Below are positions 17,149 to 28,058 of a stretch of 64,000 bases of DNA, piece after piece. A program made the position numbers and the translations under genes. Position 1 is the stretch's first letter. Each line of letters opens with the position of its first letter. This DNA is from Actinoallomurus purpureus (GTDB taxonomy: Bacteria; Actinomycetota; Actinomycetes; Streptosporangiales; Streptosporangiaceae), in NCBI RefSeq assembly GCF_024055795.1, contig NZ_JAMXMY010000017.1, forward strand, positions 1 through 64,000, given 5' to 3'. The notes beneath the pieces are model-generated. The model ran no database searches, was not told the DNA's origin, and saw only the letters and a program-made list of their open reading frames with translations.

Positions 17149-18036
17149 CTAGGTCAGGCCCGGGTCGCCGGTCTCGACGGGGCGGGTGCCGTCGGCGACC
17201 CAGCCGGACCAGGAGCCGACGTACAGGGCCGCCGGCACGCCCGCGACGGTGAGCGCGAGGATCTCGTGGGCGGCCGTCACGCCGGAGCCGCAGTAGGCGC
17301 CGACGTCGGCGGCGTCGGTGGCGCCCAGCTCGGCGAACCGCTCGCGGAGCAGGCCGGCGGGCAGGAACCGCCCGTCGACCCCGACGTTGCCGGTCGTCGG
17401 CGCGCTGACGGCGCCGGGGATGTGCCCGGCGACCGGATCGACGGGCTCCACCTCACCGCGGTACCGCTCGGGCGCGCGGGCGTCGAGCAGCACGCCCGCC
17501 TTGGCGAGGGCCGCGGCGCCGTCCGCGTCGAGCGCCGGCAGCCCGCCCGGCCGGGCCGTGAAGTCACCGGGGGTCACCTTCGGCGACTCGGTCGTCACCG
17601 GCCGGCCGGCCTCCACCCAGGCGTGGTAGCCGCCGTCGAGGACCCGGACCCGCTGGTGCCCGAAATAGCGGAGGGTCCACCAGGCGCGGGCCGCGGAGGT
17701 GGAGTCCGCGTCGTCGTAGACCACGACGAGACCGTCGTCGCGCACTCCCGCCCGCCGCATCGCGTCCTGGAAGGCCCGCCGCTCCGGGAGCGGGTGCCGG
17801 CCGTGCGGGCCGGGCGGCCCCGCGAGGTCGCGATCGAGGTCGGTGAAGACCGCGCCCGGCAGGTGGCCTCGCCGGTACGCCTCGATGCCGGGTGGACCGC
17901 CAAGACGCCAGCGGACGTCGAGCAGGACGACGTCACCGCGGAGTTCTCGGACGAGTGACTGGACGTCGATGAGAGGATGCACGCCGCCAGTCTGACCGTT
18001 AATCCGCCCGTCTGCGAGAGGCCGCTCGGCGTTCAT
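17149..18036 (-). CDS. Thiosulfate/3-mercaptopyruvate sulfurtransferase (rhodanese)
   Basis: 295 residues with two rhodanese domains. The first (about 25-150) is the inactive copy, with YRRGHLPGAVFTDLDRDL and WTLRYFGHQRVRVLDGGYHA; the second holds the active Cys249 in AYCGSGVTA. It transfers sulfane sulfur to cyanide or other thiophiles in the cytoplasm. The ATG is chosen because GGGGGAGG lies just before it and it overlaps the upstream phosphodiesterase stop by four bases; a GTG 18 codons later is the more usual family start. Last gene of a three-gene operon. Confidence 0.9.
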   Translation of the reverse strand: MNAERPLADGRINGQTGGVHPLIDVQSLVRELRGDVVLLDVRWRLGGPPGIEAYRRGHLPGAVFTDLDRDLAGPPGPHGRHPLPERRAFQDAMRRAGVRDDGLVVVYDDADSTSAARAWWTLRYFGHQRVRVLDGGYHAWVEAGRPVTTESPKVTPGDFTARPGGLPALDADGAAALAKAGVLLDARAPERYRGEVEPVDPVAGHIPGAVSAPTTGNVGVDGRFLPAGLLRERFAELGATDAADVGAYCGSGVTAAHEILALTVAGVPAALYVGSWSGWVADGTRPVETGDPGLT

Positions 18037-19205
18037 CGGGCCTCCCCCGGGGACAGCAGGGGGACGAGCTGCTCGGCGGCGACGAGCGACCCGTGCATGC
18101 CGACGAGCGTGGACTCGATCGGCTCCGCCCGGGTCGCCACGATGGCGACGTCGGCGTACGGGACGGCGACGACGTCGCCGATGCGCGGGGCCAGGGACGC
18201 CGCGACCGGTCCGAACAGGCCGTCGGCGATCGCCTCCTCGCGGGTCAGCACCCACGCCTGCCCCTCGAGACGCTCGCGCCAGGCGGCGAGCACGTCGCCG
18301 GCGGCCCCGGGCTCGGCGTACACGTGCCGGGCCCGCGCCTCGCCGCCCAGCAGCGCCACGCCCGCCCGCATGTCGGGCTCGGCGTCCACGTCGATCCGGC
18401 CGGCCGGATCGGTCATGCCGTGGTCCGCGGTGATGTACAGGGCCGCGTCCGGCGGCATGACCTCGGCCAGCCGCCGAGCCAGCAGGTCGACGAAGGTCAG
18501 GTGATGCCGCCATGCCGCCGAACGGGAGCCGTGGACGTGGCCGGTGGCGTCGAGGTCGCCGTGGTACACGGTGACGAAGGCGCGCTCGCCCTCGCGGACG
18601 GCGTGCTCGGCGTGGGCGACGAGCGGGCCGAGGGCGTCCGCGGGGAGGTACCGCGCGCCGCGGTAGACCGCGCGGGTCAGCCCGCTGTTCTCGAAGGCCC
18701 GCGCCGAGACGTGCGCCGTCGACACGCCCGCCGCGACGGCCCGGTCGAAGATCGTGGTCGCGGGCTGCCAGGTCAGCGGGTCGATCCCGTCGCTCCAGCG
18801 AAGGCAGTTGAGCAGCCGCCCCTCCCCCGGGACGGCGACCTGGTACCCGAACATGCCGTGGCCGCCCGGCGGACGTCCGGTGCCGAGCGAGGCGAGGCTG
18901 GTCGCGGTCGTCGCGGGGAACCCGGCGGTCAGCGGTCGGCCTGCCAGCGAGGAGAGGAACGGCGCGGCGCCGGCGTGCGCGCGCAGCAGCTCCCAGCCGA
19001 GGCCGTCGATCAGGAGGAGGCAGGCGCGCGGCAGGGAGGGCAGGCCGAGGACGTTCGCCTCACCCGGCACCCCGAGCGCGGCGAGGACGGACGGCCCCAG
19101 CTCGGCCAGCGACTCCCGGCCGTACGCCGGAACGGCCAGCGACTCCCGGCCGTGCGCCGGGCCGGCACGAGATTCCCGGCCGTGCGCCGGGAGGGCATGG
19201 CTCAT
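18033..19205 (-). CDS. Alkaline phosphatase superfamily phosphodiesterase
   Basis: 390 residues. Belongs to the nucleotide pyrophosphatase/phosphodiesterase branch: LLLIDGLGWELL supplies the first metal-binding Asp, GFPATTATSLASLGTG the active Thr/Ser loop, YHGDLDATGHVHG and ITADHGM the remaining metal ligands. No signal peptide is evident; it is probably cytosolic. The first 35 residues are three imperfect decapeptide repeats built on (A)(H/Y)GRES(L/R)A, encoded by 30-bp DNA repeats, and are not part of the fold. Coupled by four bases to genes on both sides. Confidence 0.87.
   Translation of the reverse strand: MSHALPAHGRESRAGPAHGRESLAVPAYGRESLAELGPSVLAALGVPGEANVLGLPSLPRACLLLIDGLGWELLRAHAGAAPFLSSLAGRPLTAGFPATTATSLASLGTGRPPGGHGMFGYQVAVPGEGRLLNCLRWSDGIDPLTWQPATTIFDRAVAAGVSTAHVSARAFENSGLTRAVYRGARYLPADALGPLVAHAEHAVREGERAFVTVYHGDLDATGHVHGSRSAAWRHHLTFVDLLARRLAEVMPPDAALYITADHGMTDPAGRIDVDAEPDMRAGVALLGGEARARHVYAEPGAAGDVLAAWRERLEGQAWVLTREEAIADGLFGPVAASLAPRIGDVVAVPYADVAIVATRAEPIESTLVGMHGSLVAAEQLVPLLSPGEAR
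19101..19190 (-). repeat. Three 30-bp repeats at the phosphodiesterase N terminus
   Basis: Units begin at 19101, 19131 and 19161. The first two differ at three positions; the third is more diverged. Encodes the GRES decapeptides. Confidence 0.85.
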
Positions 19206-19792
19206 CGGCCCTGCTGGGACGTGACCTCCGACAGCGCCTGCGCGAACAGGAGGACCTGCTCGACGGCGTCGGCGCCGTCCGCCGCCTCACTCACCCGGAG
19301 CGACAGGTCGTCGGCCGTGAGCGTGCCGGTGTAGCCGTGGTCGGCCTCACAGGACTCGTCGCCGCAGGAGGCCGGCTCCAGATCGACGTGGGCGATCACA
19401 CCCCAGCCGATGGTGAGCATCACCTCGGTCGGCGGCACGCCGGGGACGTACGACGCGGGCTCGGGTACGACGCGCGTCACCGCCACCGACTGCACCCGGC
19501 CCAGGCGCACCGCCTCCGTCGTCGTGGAGGCGTGCGGATGCGGAACCGACTCGGTCGGCGGGTGCTCGTCGGTGTGGCAGACGAGCAGGCGCGTCGGCGA
19601 CAGCACCAGGACGGTGACGTGCCGCCGGACCTCCATCGCCGGGTCGAACGTCGCCTCGTGATGGACGACGTAGGAGATGATGGTCTCGTTGCCCAGAAGC
19701 GACTCGACCGCATCCGCGACGAGCGCCGGGTAGTAGCCGCTCCGCTCGATCGCGGTGCGCAGCTCCTGAGCCATCGCTCGGGTTTCCCTCAT
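19202..19792 (-). CDS. DUF5998 family protein
   Basis: About 196 residues, cytosolic. LRTAIERSGYYPALVADAVE, VHHEATFDP..EVRRHVTVLVL and CGDESCEADHGYTGTLTADD are close to the conserved DUF5998 sequence of actinobacteria, where it is also found near the same phosphodiesterase gene. Function unknown; the LRVSEAADG ending and lipid-binding-like beta pattern give no firm hint. GGGAG precedes the ATG; an ATG three codons upstream and one six codons downstream are alternatives. First gene of the operon running into the phosphodiesterase and rhodanese. Confidence 0.82.
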   Translation of the reverse strand: MRETRAMAQELRTAIERSGYYPALVADAVESLLGNETIISYVVHHEATFDPAMEVRRHVTVLVLSPTRLLVCHTDEHPPTESVPHPHASTTTEAVRLGRVQSVAVTRVVPEPASYVPGVPPTEVMLTIGWGVIAHVDLEPASCGDESCEADHGYTGTLTADDLSLRVSEAADGADAVEQVLLFAQALSEVTSQQGR

Positions 19793-19850
19793 GGCTCCCA
19801 TCCTGCACTGCCCGGGCGTCACACGCACACCCACGGGTAGAGATGGGGGC

Positions 19851-20120
19851 ATGACCCGCCCGCCCGTCCCTCCGCCAAAGCCCGAACCGCCCACGCCACA
19901 GCCGGAACCGCCCACGCCACAGCCGCCGGTCCCGGCTCCGGAGCCACCGCCGCAGCCGCCCTCTCCCCGGCCGGTCCCCGAACCCGACCCCAGCCCGATC
20001 CCGCCGATGCCGGATCCGGCGCCTCCGCCGCGACCCGTCGATCTCGGCGGCCGCAGTACCGGCGGCGCCGCCCAGGGCTCGGTGACGTCGGGGAGGACCG
20101 CCGACCGGCGCGCCGGCTGA
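19851..20120 (+). CDS. Possible proline-rich small protein
   Basis: 89 residues if translated. About half the residues are proline: KPEPPTPQPEPPTPQPP then PEPPPQPPSPRPVPEPDPSP. ATGGGGG lies just before the ATG. A composition this biased can also arise from a G/C repeat with no coding role, and the opposite strand reads as a glycine-rich frame. No family identified. Divergent from the DUF5998 gene, so it could be a real gene using that promoter region. Confidence 0.35.
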   Translation: MTRPPVPPPKPEPPTPQPEPPTPQPPVPAPEPPPQPPSPRPVPEPDPSPIPPMPDPAPPPRPVDLGGRSTGGAAQGSVTSGRTADRRAG

Positions 20121-20162
20121 GCCGAGAGGCCGTACGCGGCCGGTCGCGGCCCGGCTCTCGGG

Positions 20163-22868
20163 TCAGGACCGCCTGAGCCGCCGTACGTGGTCGATGCGCG
20201 GTCCCGGCTGTCCGGCCGGCCACAGCCGCGCGTTCCGCACGACGGCACCAGAGGCACGGGCGACGACCTCGAGGTCCAGCCGCGCGACCTCCGGCAGGTC
20301 GTCGGACAGGCGGGACGCCCGCAGCAGCAGACGCTCCAGGGCCGCGACGTCGACGGGTTCGGCCCCCCGGTGCCCCAGGAGCAGCGGCGCCGCCCGGATG
20401 GCGCGGACCAACGCGGCCGCCTCCACGTCCGTGAGGGGCGCGAGCCGGTACGCGCGGTCGTCCAGCAGTTCGGCGGTCAGGTCCGCCAGGCCGAAGGACA
20501 CGATGGCCCCGAAGGACGGGTCCTCCGCCGTGCTGATCCGCGTGACGATCCCTCCGCCCTCCGCCTTCTCGGCGTCGCCGGCCAGTTCGATGCCGTAGCA
20601 GGCGAGCAGTGCGGCGGTCTGTTCCGGGCCGGACTCGCGCCGGTCCGCAGGGTCGGAGGTCGGGCCGGCCTCCGGCGCGAAGGTCGGTGCGCCGGCCGGC
20701 CGGGTGGCGAGGAGTTCCTCGACCAGCGCGCGGGCACGGGACCGGTCGATGCCGGGCAGCTCGGGAACCCGGCCCGGCGCGCGCCGACGCCGCTCGGCGT
20801 ACCGGACGGCGTACGCCAGGGCCCGGACGGCATCCTCGGGCGCGGGATAGGAGGGGACGCTGCCGTGCAGCAGCCCGTGCTCGCCGAGGTACGTCGCGAT
20901 GACCGGTTTGCCCGCGCCCTCCGCCTGCCGGACGATCGCGGCGGCCACCTCCGGATCGATGCCGCCCATCACGGGCGGCGCGAACACCGTGACCACCGCG
21001 TCGGCCTCGTCGTCGTCCAAGGCCTCGGCGAGCGCGGACTCGAAGTCGGCCGGACCGGCGGCGGGTCCGAGGTCCACGGGCGTCAGCGGGTCGAGGCCCG
21101 CCGCGGTCGCCGCGTCCTGGACCAGCAGCCCGATGGAGTCGGAGTTGCCGACGATCGCCACGCGGCGGCCGGTCGGCAGGGGCTGGTACGCCAGGATCTG
21201 CGCGACGTCGAACAGCTCGCCGAGCGAGTCGACGCGTACGACTCCGGCCTGCGCGAACAGCGCGCTGACCGCGTGATCGGGCAGGGACAGCGCCCGCGCG
21301 GCGTGGCCGAGCGGCACCCCCTGGGTCGTGCGCCCGCTCTTGACCGCGACGATCGGCTTGACGCGGCTGATCCGCCGCGCCAGGCGGGTGAACTTGCGCG
21401 GGTTCCCGATCGACTCGAGGTAGAGAAGGATCACCTCGGTGGCGGGGTCCTCCTCCCAGTACTGCATGAGGTCGTTGCCGGACACGTCGGCGCGGTTGCC
21501 GGCCGACACGAAGGTCGACAGGCCCAGCCCGCGGTCGGCGGCCCAGCGCAGGATCGTGATGCCCAGGGCGCCGGACTGGGAGAAGAACCCGACCGGCCCG
21601 CGACCCGGCAGGGTCGGGGCGAGCGTGGCGTTGAGCCGCACGCCGGGGTCGCTGTTGGCGATGCCCAGGCAGTTGGGGCCGACGACGCGCATGCCGTTCG
21701 CGCGCGCGAGCCGTACGAGCTCCTCCTGGCGGGCGCGGCCCTCGGGACCGGCCTCCCCGAATCCGGAGGAGACGACGACCAGCCCGTGCACGCCCTTGGC
21801 CGCACACTGCGCCACGACCTCGTTCACGTGCTCGCCGGGCACCGCGACGACGGCCAGGTCGACAGGGTCGGGCACCGCGGACACCGTCGGGTAGGCGCGG
21901 ACGCCCCCCACCGCCGGCGCCGTCGGGTGCACCGGGAAGACCGGTCCGGTGAAGTCGCCGCCGAGGAGGTTGCGCAGGACGGTCTGGCCGACGCTGCCCG
22001 CCTCGCGGCTCGCGCCGATCACCGCGACCGATCCGGGGAACAGCAGCCGCTCGATCGACCGGGACTCCGCGCGGTGCTCGCGGGCCGCCATGACCTCGCG
22101 CGACGTCTCGGTGGGCCGCAGGTCGAGGGTGAGACGGATCACACCCTCCTCGAAACGCTGCTGGGCCTCGTAGCCGGCCGCCCGGAACACCGTGGTCATC
22201 CGGCGGTTCTCCGGGAGGACGTCCGCGATGAACCGCCGGATGCCGCGTTCGCGGGCCGCCGCCGCGATGTGCTCCAGCAGCACCGTCCCGAGGCTGCGGC
22301 CCTGCTGGGCGTCCTCGACGAGAAAGGCCACCTCGGCGGTGTCCGCGGACTCGGCCGTGGACTCCGTACCCGCCGCGCGCGAGGCGTCGGTGCCGGACGC
22401 TGCCGATCCGCCGGACGCTGCCGATCCGCCGGACACCTCTGGGCCGCCGGACGCCGTAGGACCGCCGGACACCTCTGGGCCAGAGGACACCTCTGGGCCA
22501 TCGGGCATCTCTGGGCCGCCGGGCACCGCAGCGCCGCCGGGCGCGGCGGCGCCTTGGCCGGCGGACACGGTCCAGGGCACGACGGGCCCGCGGCCGGCGC
22601 GGTCGTAGCGGACCACCGCCACCATCGCGTCCCCGATGGTGGCGATGAGGGCCACGCGGTCGACGTAGTCGACGGTGGTGAAGTGCTCGATCTCCCGGTC
22701 CGTCAGCCGGGGGCGTGGCGAGAAGAAACGGTAGTAGATAGATTCGGGTGAGAGCCTGGCGTAGAACTCGCGCAGCAGCTCGGCGTCACCGGCCCTGATC
22801 GGGCGCAGGTGCGCCGTCCCGCCGTCGGCGAGGACGACGTCGGCCTCCCAGTGGTCGGGGTACGGCAC
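20163..22868 (-). CDS. GNAT acetyltransferase fused to NDP-forming acyl-CoA synthetase-like domains
   Basis: 901 residues. Residues 1-100 and 165-220 form a GNAT domain (GTAHLRPIRAGDAELLREFY; FLVEDAQQGRSLGTVLLEHI), split by a 60-residue Gly/Ser/Pro repeat. A CoA-binding domain follows at about 235-340 (FPGSVAVIGASREAGSVGQT) and ligase domains to about 560. Related actinobacterial proteins (PatA type) acetylate lysines of acyl-CoA synthetases and use the second half as a sensor. The C-terminal ATP-grasp part looks shortened: after LLACYGIEL near residue 757 the usual lysine-bearing nucleotide-binding segment of roughly 100 residues is missing. Catalytic ligase activity is therefore unlikely. 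Confidence 0.85.
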   Translation of the reverse strand: MPYPDHWEADVVLADGGTAHLRPIRAGDAELLREFYARLSPESIYYRFFSPRPRLTDREIEHFTTVDYVDRVALIATIGDAMVAVVRYDRAGRGPVVPWTVSAGQGAAAPGGAAVPGGPEMPDGPEVSSGPEVSGGPTASGGPEVSGGSAASGGSAASGTDASRAAGTESTAESADTAEVAFLVEDAQQGRSLGTVLLEHIAAAARERGIRRFIADVLPENRRMTTVFRAAGYEAQQRFEEGVIRLTLDLRPTETSREVMAAREHRAESRSIERLLFPGSVAVIGASREAGSVGQTVLRNLLGGDFTGPVFPVHPTAPAVGGVRAYPTVSAVPDPVDLAVVAVPGEHVNEVVAQCAAKGVHGLVVVSSGFGEAGPEGRARQEELVRLARANGMRVVGPNCLGIANSDPGVRLNATLAPTLPGRGPVGFFSQSGALGITILRWAADRGLGLSTFVSAGNRADVSGNDLMQYWEEDPATEVILLYLESIGNPRKFTRLARRISRVKPIVAVKSGRTTQGVPLGHAARALSLPDHAVSALFAQAGVVRVDSLGELFDVAQILAYQPLPTGRRVAIVGNSDSIGLLVQDAATAAGLDPLTPVDLGPAAGPADFESALAEALDDDEADAVVTVFAPPVMGGIDPEVAAAIVRQAEGAGKPVIATYLGEHGLLHGSVPSYPAPEDAVRALAYAVRYAERRRRAPGRVPELPGIDRSRARALVEELLATRPAGAPTFAPEAGPTSDPADRRESGPEQTAALLACYGIELAGDAEKAEGGGIVTRISTAEDPSFGAIVSFGLADLTAELLDDRAYRLAPLTDVEAAALVRAIRAAPLLLGHRGAEPVDVAALERLLLRASRLSDDLPEVARLDLEVVARASGAVVRNARLWPAGQPGPRIDHVRRLRRS
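22392..22553 (-). repeat. Nine 18-bp repeats inside the GNAT domain gene
   Basis: The unit is close to GCCGGACACCTCTGGGCC on the plus strand and encodes six residues of the (G/S)GP(E/T)(V/A)S type on the gene strand. Copies 3 and 5 are identical; others have diverged. Frame is kept throughout. Confidence 0.8.
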
Positions 22869-23009
22869 ACGTCGAGACTATGGGAGATCCCGAATTCACG
22901 CCGGTTCGGGACCCACCCGGGTACCGGGAGCTGTTAGGTTTTCTCCGGGTCACGCAGGCAGGCCGCCGTTCGTGGGGTGGCAGCCGCAGGGAACAGGGTG
23001 GGTGACGTC

Positions 23010-23903
23010 ATGACGCGCGTGGTCGTTGTCGGCGATCTGATGACCGATGCCGTCGCGCGAGCCGCGTTCCCGCTTGCCAAAGGCGGAGACACGCCGGCCA
23101 ACGTGTCGATGCACGGCGGCGGCTCGGGAGCCAACGTCGCGGCCTGGCTGGCCGTCGAGGGCGTCGAGTCCGCGTTCATCGGACGCCGTGGTGCCGACAT
23201 CGCGGGCCGCAACCGGGACATGGAGCTCATGGGCTACGGCGTGGACGCCCGGCTCGTGATGGACCCGGAGCGTCCCACCGGCACATGCGTGGTCATGGTG
23301 ACCCACAAGGGTGACCGGACGATGCTGTCCGACCCGGGGGCCAACGCCGCGCTGCTCCCCGAGGATATCCCGCAGGACCTCTTCGGTCCCGGCGCCCATC
23401 TGCACCTGTCCGGCTACTCCCTGCTCAACGAGGGGTCCCGGCAGGCGGCCCTGCGCGCGATGAACCTCGCGCAGCAGGCGCAGATGTCCATCACCGTGGA
23501 CGGCGGCGCCAACTCCCACCTCAAGCGGGCCGGCGCGGAGCCGTTCCTGGAGTGGACCCAGGGCGCGGGGCTGCTGTTCGTCAACACCTCCCAGGCCGAG
23601 GTCCTGACCGGCCGCGACAACCCGGAGCAGGCGGCCAAGGTGCTCACCGCCTGGTACTCCCAGGTCGTCGTCAAGATGGAGGACGAGGGCGCCCTGTGGT
23701 TCAGCAACGGCCGCGGCGACCCCGTCCGGGTGCCGGCCGAGCCGGTCGAGGAGATCGCCGACGGCACGGGTGCCGGTGACGCCTTCATCGCCGGGTTCCT
23801 GCCGGGCTGGCTCGACGGCAAGCCGCCCGCCGAGGCCCTCGCGAACGGATGCCGCCTCGCCTCCCTCGCGATCAGCCATCTCGGCGCCCGCCCCATCCTC
23901 TGA
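23010..23903 (+). CDS. PfkB-family carbohydrate kinase
   Basis: About 297 residues. Phosphorylates a sugar or nucleoside with ATP in the cytoplasm. HGGGSGANVAAWLA near residue 35 is the N-terminal PfkB signature and DGTGAGDAFIAGFL near 253 the C-terminal one, with the catalytic Asp in GAGD. Ribokinase or adenosine kinase-like specificity cannot be decided. The ATG is preferred over a GTG four codons upstream. Divergent from the GNAT fusion gene; the AT-richer spacer between them probably holds both promoters. Confidence 0.88.
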   Translation: MTRVVVVGDLMTDAVARAAFPLAKGGDTPANVSMHGGGSGANVAAWLAVEGVESAFIGRRGADIAGRNRDMELMGYGVDARLVMDPERPTGTCVVMVTHKGDRTMLSDPGANAALLPEDIPQDLFGPGAHLHLSGYSLLNEGSRQAALRAMNLAQQAQMSITVDGGANSHLKRAGAEPFLEWTQGAGLLFVNTSQAEVLTGRDNPEQAAKVLTAWYSQVVVKMEDEGALWFSNGRGDPVRVPAEPVEEIADGTGAGDAFIAGFLPGWLDGKPPAEALANGCRLASLAISHLGARPIL

Positions 23904-24036
23904 CGCGTCCGTCGCCGAGACCCACGCCGGCGATCGGCCTGCCCGGCTGCACGCCTGCCGGGTGAAACCGTTCGTGAGTTGATGGTCACACTGAGTGAAG
24001 TGGCAGATTGTCCTCGCCATCGGGTTGCATGGGGGC

Positions 24037-26196
<2,160 letters not shown>

Positions 26197-26241
26197 ACAG
26201 CCGTCGCGGCCAACGGACGGATGGAGAGCCCGGGCTCGTTG

Positions 26242-26619
26242 TCAGGGCAGCGCATCCTCCGTCGCCAGGGCCAACGCCCCCGCGATGAACGCCGCATACG
26301 CCCAGCGGGTGCGTCCGCGCCGCGCCAATTCCGCACTCAGACCTGCGAAGCCGAGGCCCATGCCGTACACCACGGTCCAACCACCCGCCTGAGCACCACC
26401 CTTGAAGCGCCACACAAGCTCGTACAGGCTGAGCAACGCCAGCACCACCGCAGCAGCCATACGCACACCGCGCGTCCGCCGTGCCTGCCGGGACCGGTCC
26501 CGCACAAGGCCCGCATCCGACTGACTCTGGAAATGCGCCCTCAGCTCGTCCGCCCCTGGCCGGACCGTATCGCCCTCGCCGCCTCGCTGCGTCGGCTGTC
26601 CCCTGTCGCCCATCGCCAT
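26242..26619 (-). CDS. Small membrane protein of unknown function
   Basis: About 125 residues. An acidic/basic cytoplasmic head (RAHFQSQSDAGLVRDRSRQA) is followed by two or three membrane helices (MAAAVVLALLSLYELVW; WTVVYGMGLGFAGLSAEL; WAYAAFIAGALALA). No family recognised. No good ribosome site at either candidate ATG (the other is two codons in). It converges on the helicase gene, 45 bases apart. Confidence 0.6.
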   Translation of the reverse strand: MAMGDRGQPTQRGGEGDTVRPGADELRAHFQSQSDAGLVRDRSRQARRTRGVRMAAAVVLALLSLYELVWRFKGGAQAGGWTVVYGMGLGFAGLSAELARRGRTRWAYAAFIAGALALATEDALP

Positions 26620-26675
26620 GACGAGCGAGCGTAGCGCCTGTCGCACGGTCCCGAGCAGCAGCGGCCGATTACATA

Positions 26676-26860
26676 CTTTGACTTCCTCCCCCTTCTGAAG
26701 AAAGGGGGATTCCCATCGGCCTTGTGGCCGATCCGGCCTTTAGGCCGGGCGCCTCACGGCGCGGGTTTCCTGTTTCAGCGCCGACTGCGGAAGGGAGGAC
26801 CCTTGCCGTCTGACACCAGCTCCACAGGCATCACCGGGGTTGTGCCCGGCTACGGCTCGA
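26676..26860 (-). ncRNA. Candidate omega (guide) RNA and right end of a TnpB element
   Basis: Read on the minus strand, the tnpB stop lies inside a CCGGCC-TTTA-GGCCGG hairpin, followed by ATCGGCC-TTGT-GGCCGAT and by AAGGGGG/CCCCCTT, then GGAGGAAGTCAA. This stack of hairpins at the 3' end of tnpB is the usual right end of IS200/IS605-type elements and the scaffold of their guide RNA. The guide would be the sequence directly below about 26676. The 5' limit inside tnpB is a guess. Confidence 0.45.
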
Positions 26861-27947
26861 CCAGCCGCAACGATGTTCTCGGCCGCGTTGATGTCCCGGT
26901 CATGCCGGGTGCGGCAGCCCGGACACGTCCAGTGCCGGGTGGAAAGGCTCAGCTTGGCGAGCAGGTGCCCGCAGTTCGAGCAGGTCTTGGAGGAGGGGTA
27001 CCAGCGGTCGATGACCACGAGGGTGCGCCCGGCGCGTTCGGCCTTGTACTCCAACTGCCGGCGGAACTCCCCCCACCCCGCATCGGAGATCACCCGCGCC
27101 AGCCTGCGGTTCTTCACCATGTTGGCGACCGCGAGGTCTTCGATGACGATGGTGTCGGCCCGGCGGATCAGGTTGGTGCTGGTGCGGTGCAGGAAGTCGG
27201 CGCGGGCGTTACGGACCTTACGGTGGGCGCGGGCGACCTTCGCCTTGGCCTTACGCCGGTTCATGCTCCCACGCTGGCAGCGGGCCATCCGCCGCTGATA
27301 GCGGGCCAGGTTACGGGCCTTGCGCTCCAGATGCCGGGGGTTGGCGACGCGCTCCCCGTCGGAGGTGACCGCAAGTCCTTGATCCCCAGATCGATGCCGA
27401 TGGCGTGCCCGGCCTCATCGATGGGGTCGGGCACTTGGGTGTCGATGGCGAACGTGACGTACCAGCGGCCGTCCGGATCCCGGGAGATGACGACCATGGT
27501 GGGGTTGAGCGTGGAGACCTCGACGTCGTCGAAGGACCACACGAACCTCAGCGGGGTGGCGGTCTTGGCCATGGACAACTCGCCGTTCTTCATGCGGAAC
27601 GCCGAGCGGGTGTAGTGCGCGGTCTGCCGGGAGTTGCGGTTCTTGAACCGCGGGTACTTCGCGCGGCCGGCGAAGAAGTTCGCGAACGCCGCGTGCTGAT
27701 GCCTCAGCGCCTGCTGCAACGGAACCGACGACACCTCCGACAAGAACGCCAGGTCCTCGGTCTTCTTCCACCCGGTCAAAGCGGCGTCGGTCTGCCGGTA
27801 GGAGGTCTTTTCGCCCCGCTGGTGGTACGCGGCGTGGCGTTCGGCGAGGGTCTTGTTCCACACCAGGCGCACACACCCGAACGTACGGCTGAACACCGCC
27901 GCCTGTTCGGGGTCCGGGTAGGCCCGGCACTTGTACGCCGTCCGCAT
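26740..27947 (-). pseudogene. tnpB: TnpB RNA-guided nuclease with a single-base frameshift (IS200/IS605 type)
   Basis: About 400 residues when the frame is repaired. The N-terminal part (MRTAYKCRAYPDPEQAAVF; VRLVWNKTLAERH) runs to GIDLGIKDL, the first RuvC Asp. One base is then missing near 27372; the expected DLAVTSDGERVANPRHLERK is recovered in the next frame. The second part keeps the RuvC Glu (IVIEDLAVANMV), the zinc finger (CSNCGH, CPGC) and the last Asp (RDINAAENI). No tnpA transposase is nearby. It could be recent decay, a programmed shift or a sequencing error. Confidence 0.8.
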
Positions 27948-28058
27948 GACCAACACCTTACAACTGTCGCGCTCCCATGTAAGTCGAATGACCGAACGTC
28001 GGCGGACTCCGTTCTCAGGCCGTCCCGGCTACGCCGGGCCGCTCCTGACCGAGTCCGG

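Noticed and set aside
19819-21807. Minus-strand frame with a long glycine-rich end
   Set aside because: It is the shadow of the GNAT fusion gene joined to the complement of the proline-rich stretch. The glycine run is explained by CCN codons on the other strand.
20187-22751. An 854-codon plus-strand frame opposite the GNAT/acyl-CoA synthetase gene, and similar frames opposite parE, the sigma factor and the phosphatase
   Set aside because: Same mirror effect. The minus-strand products match known families over their full lengths; the antisense products match none.
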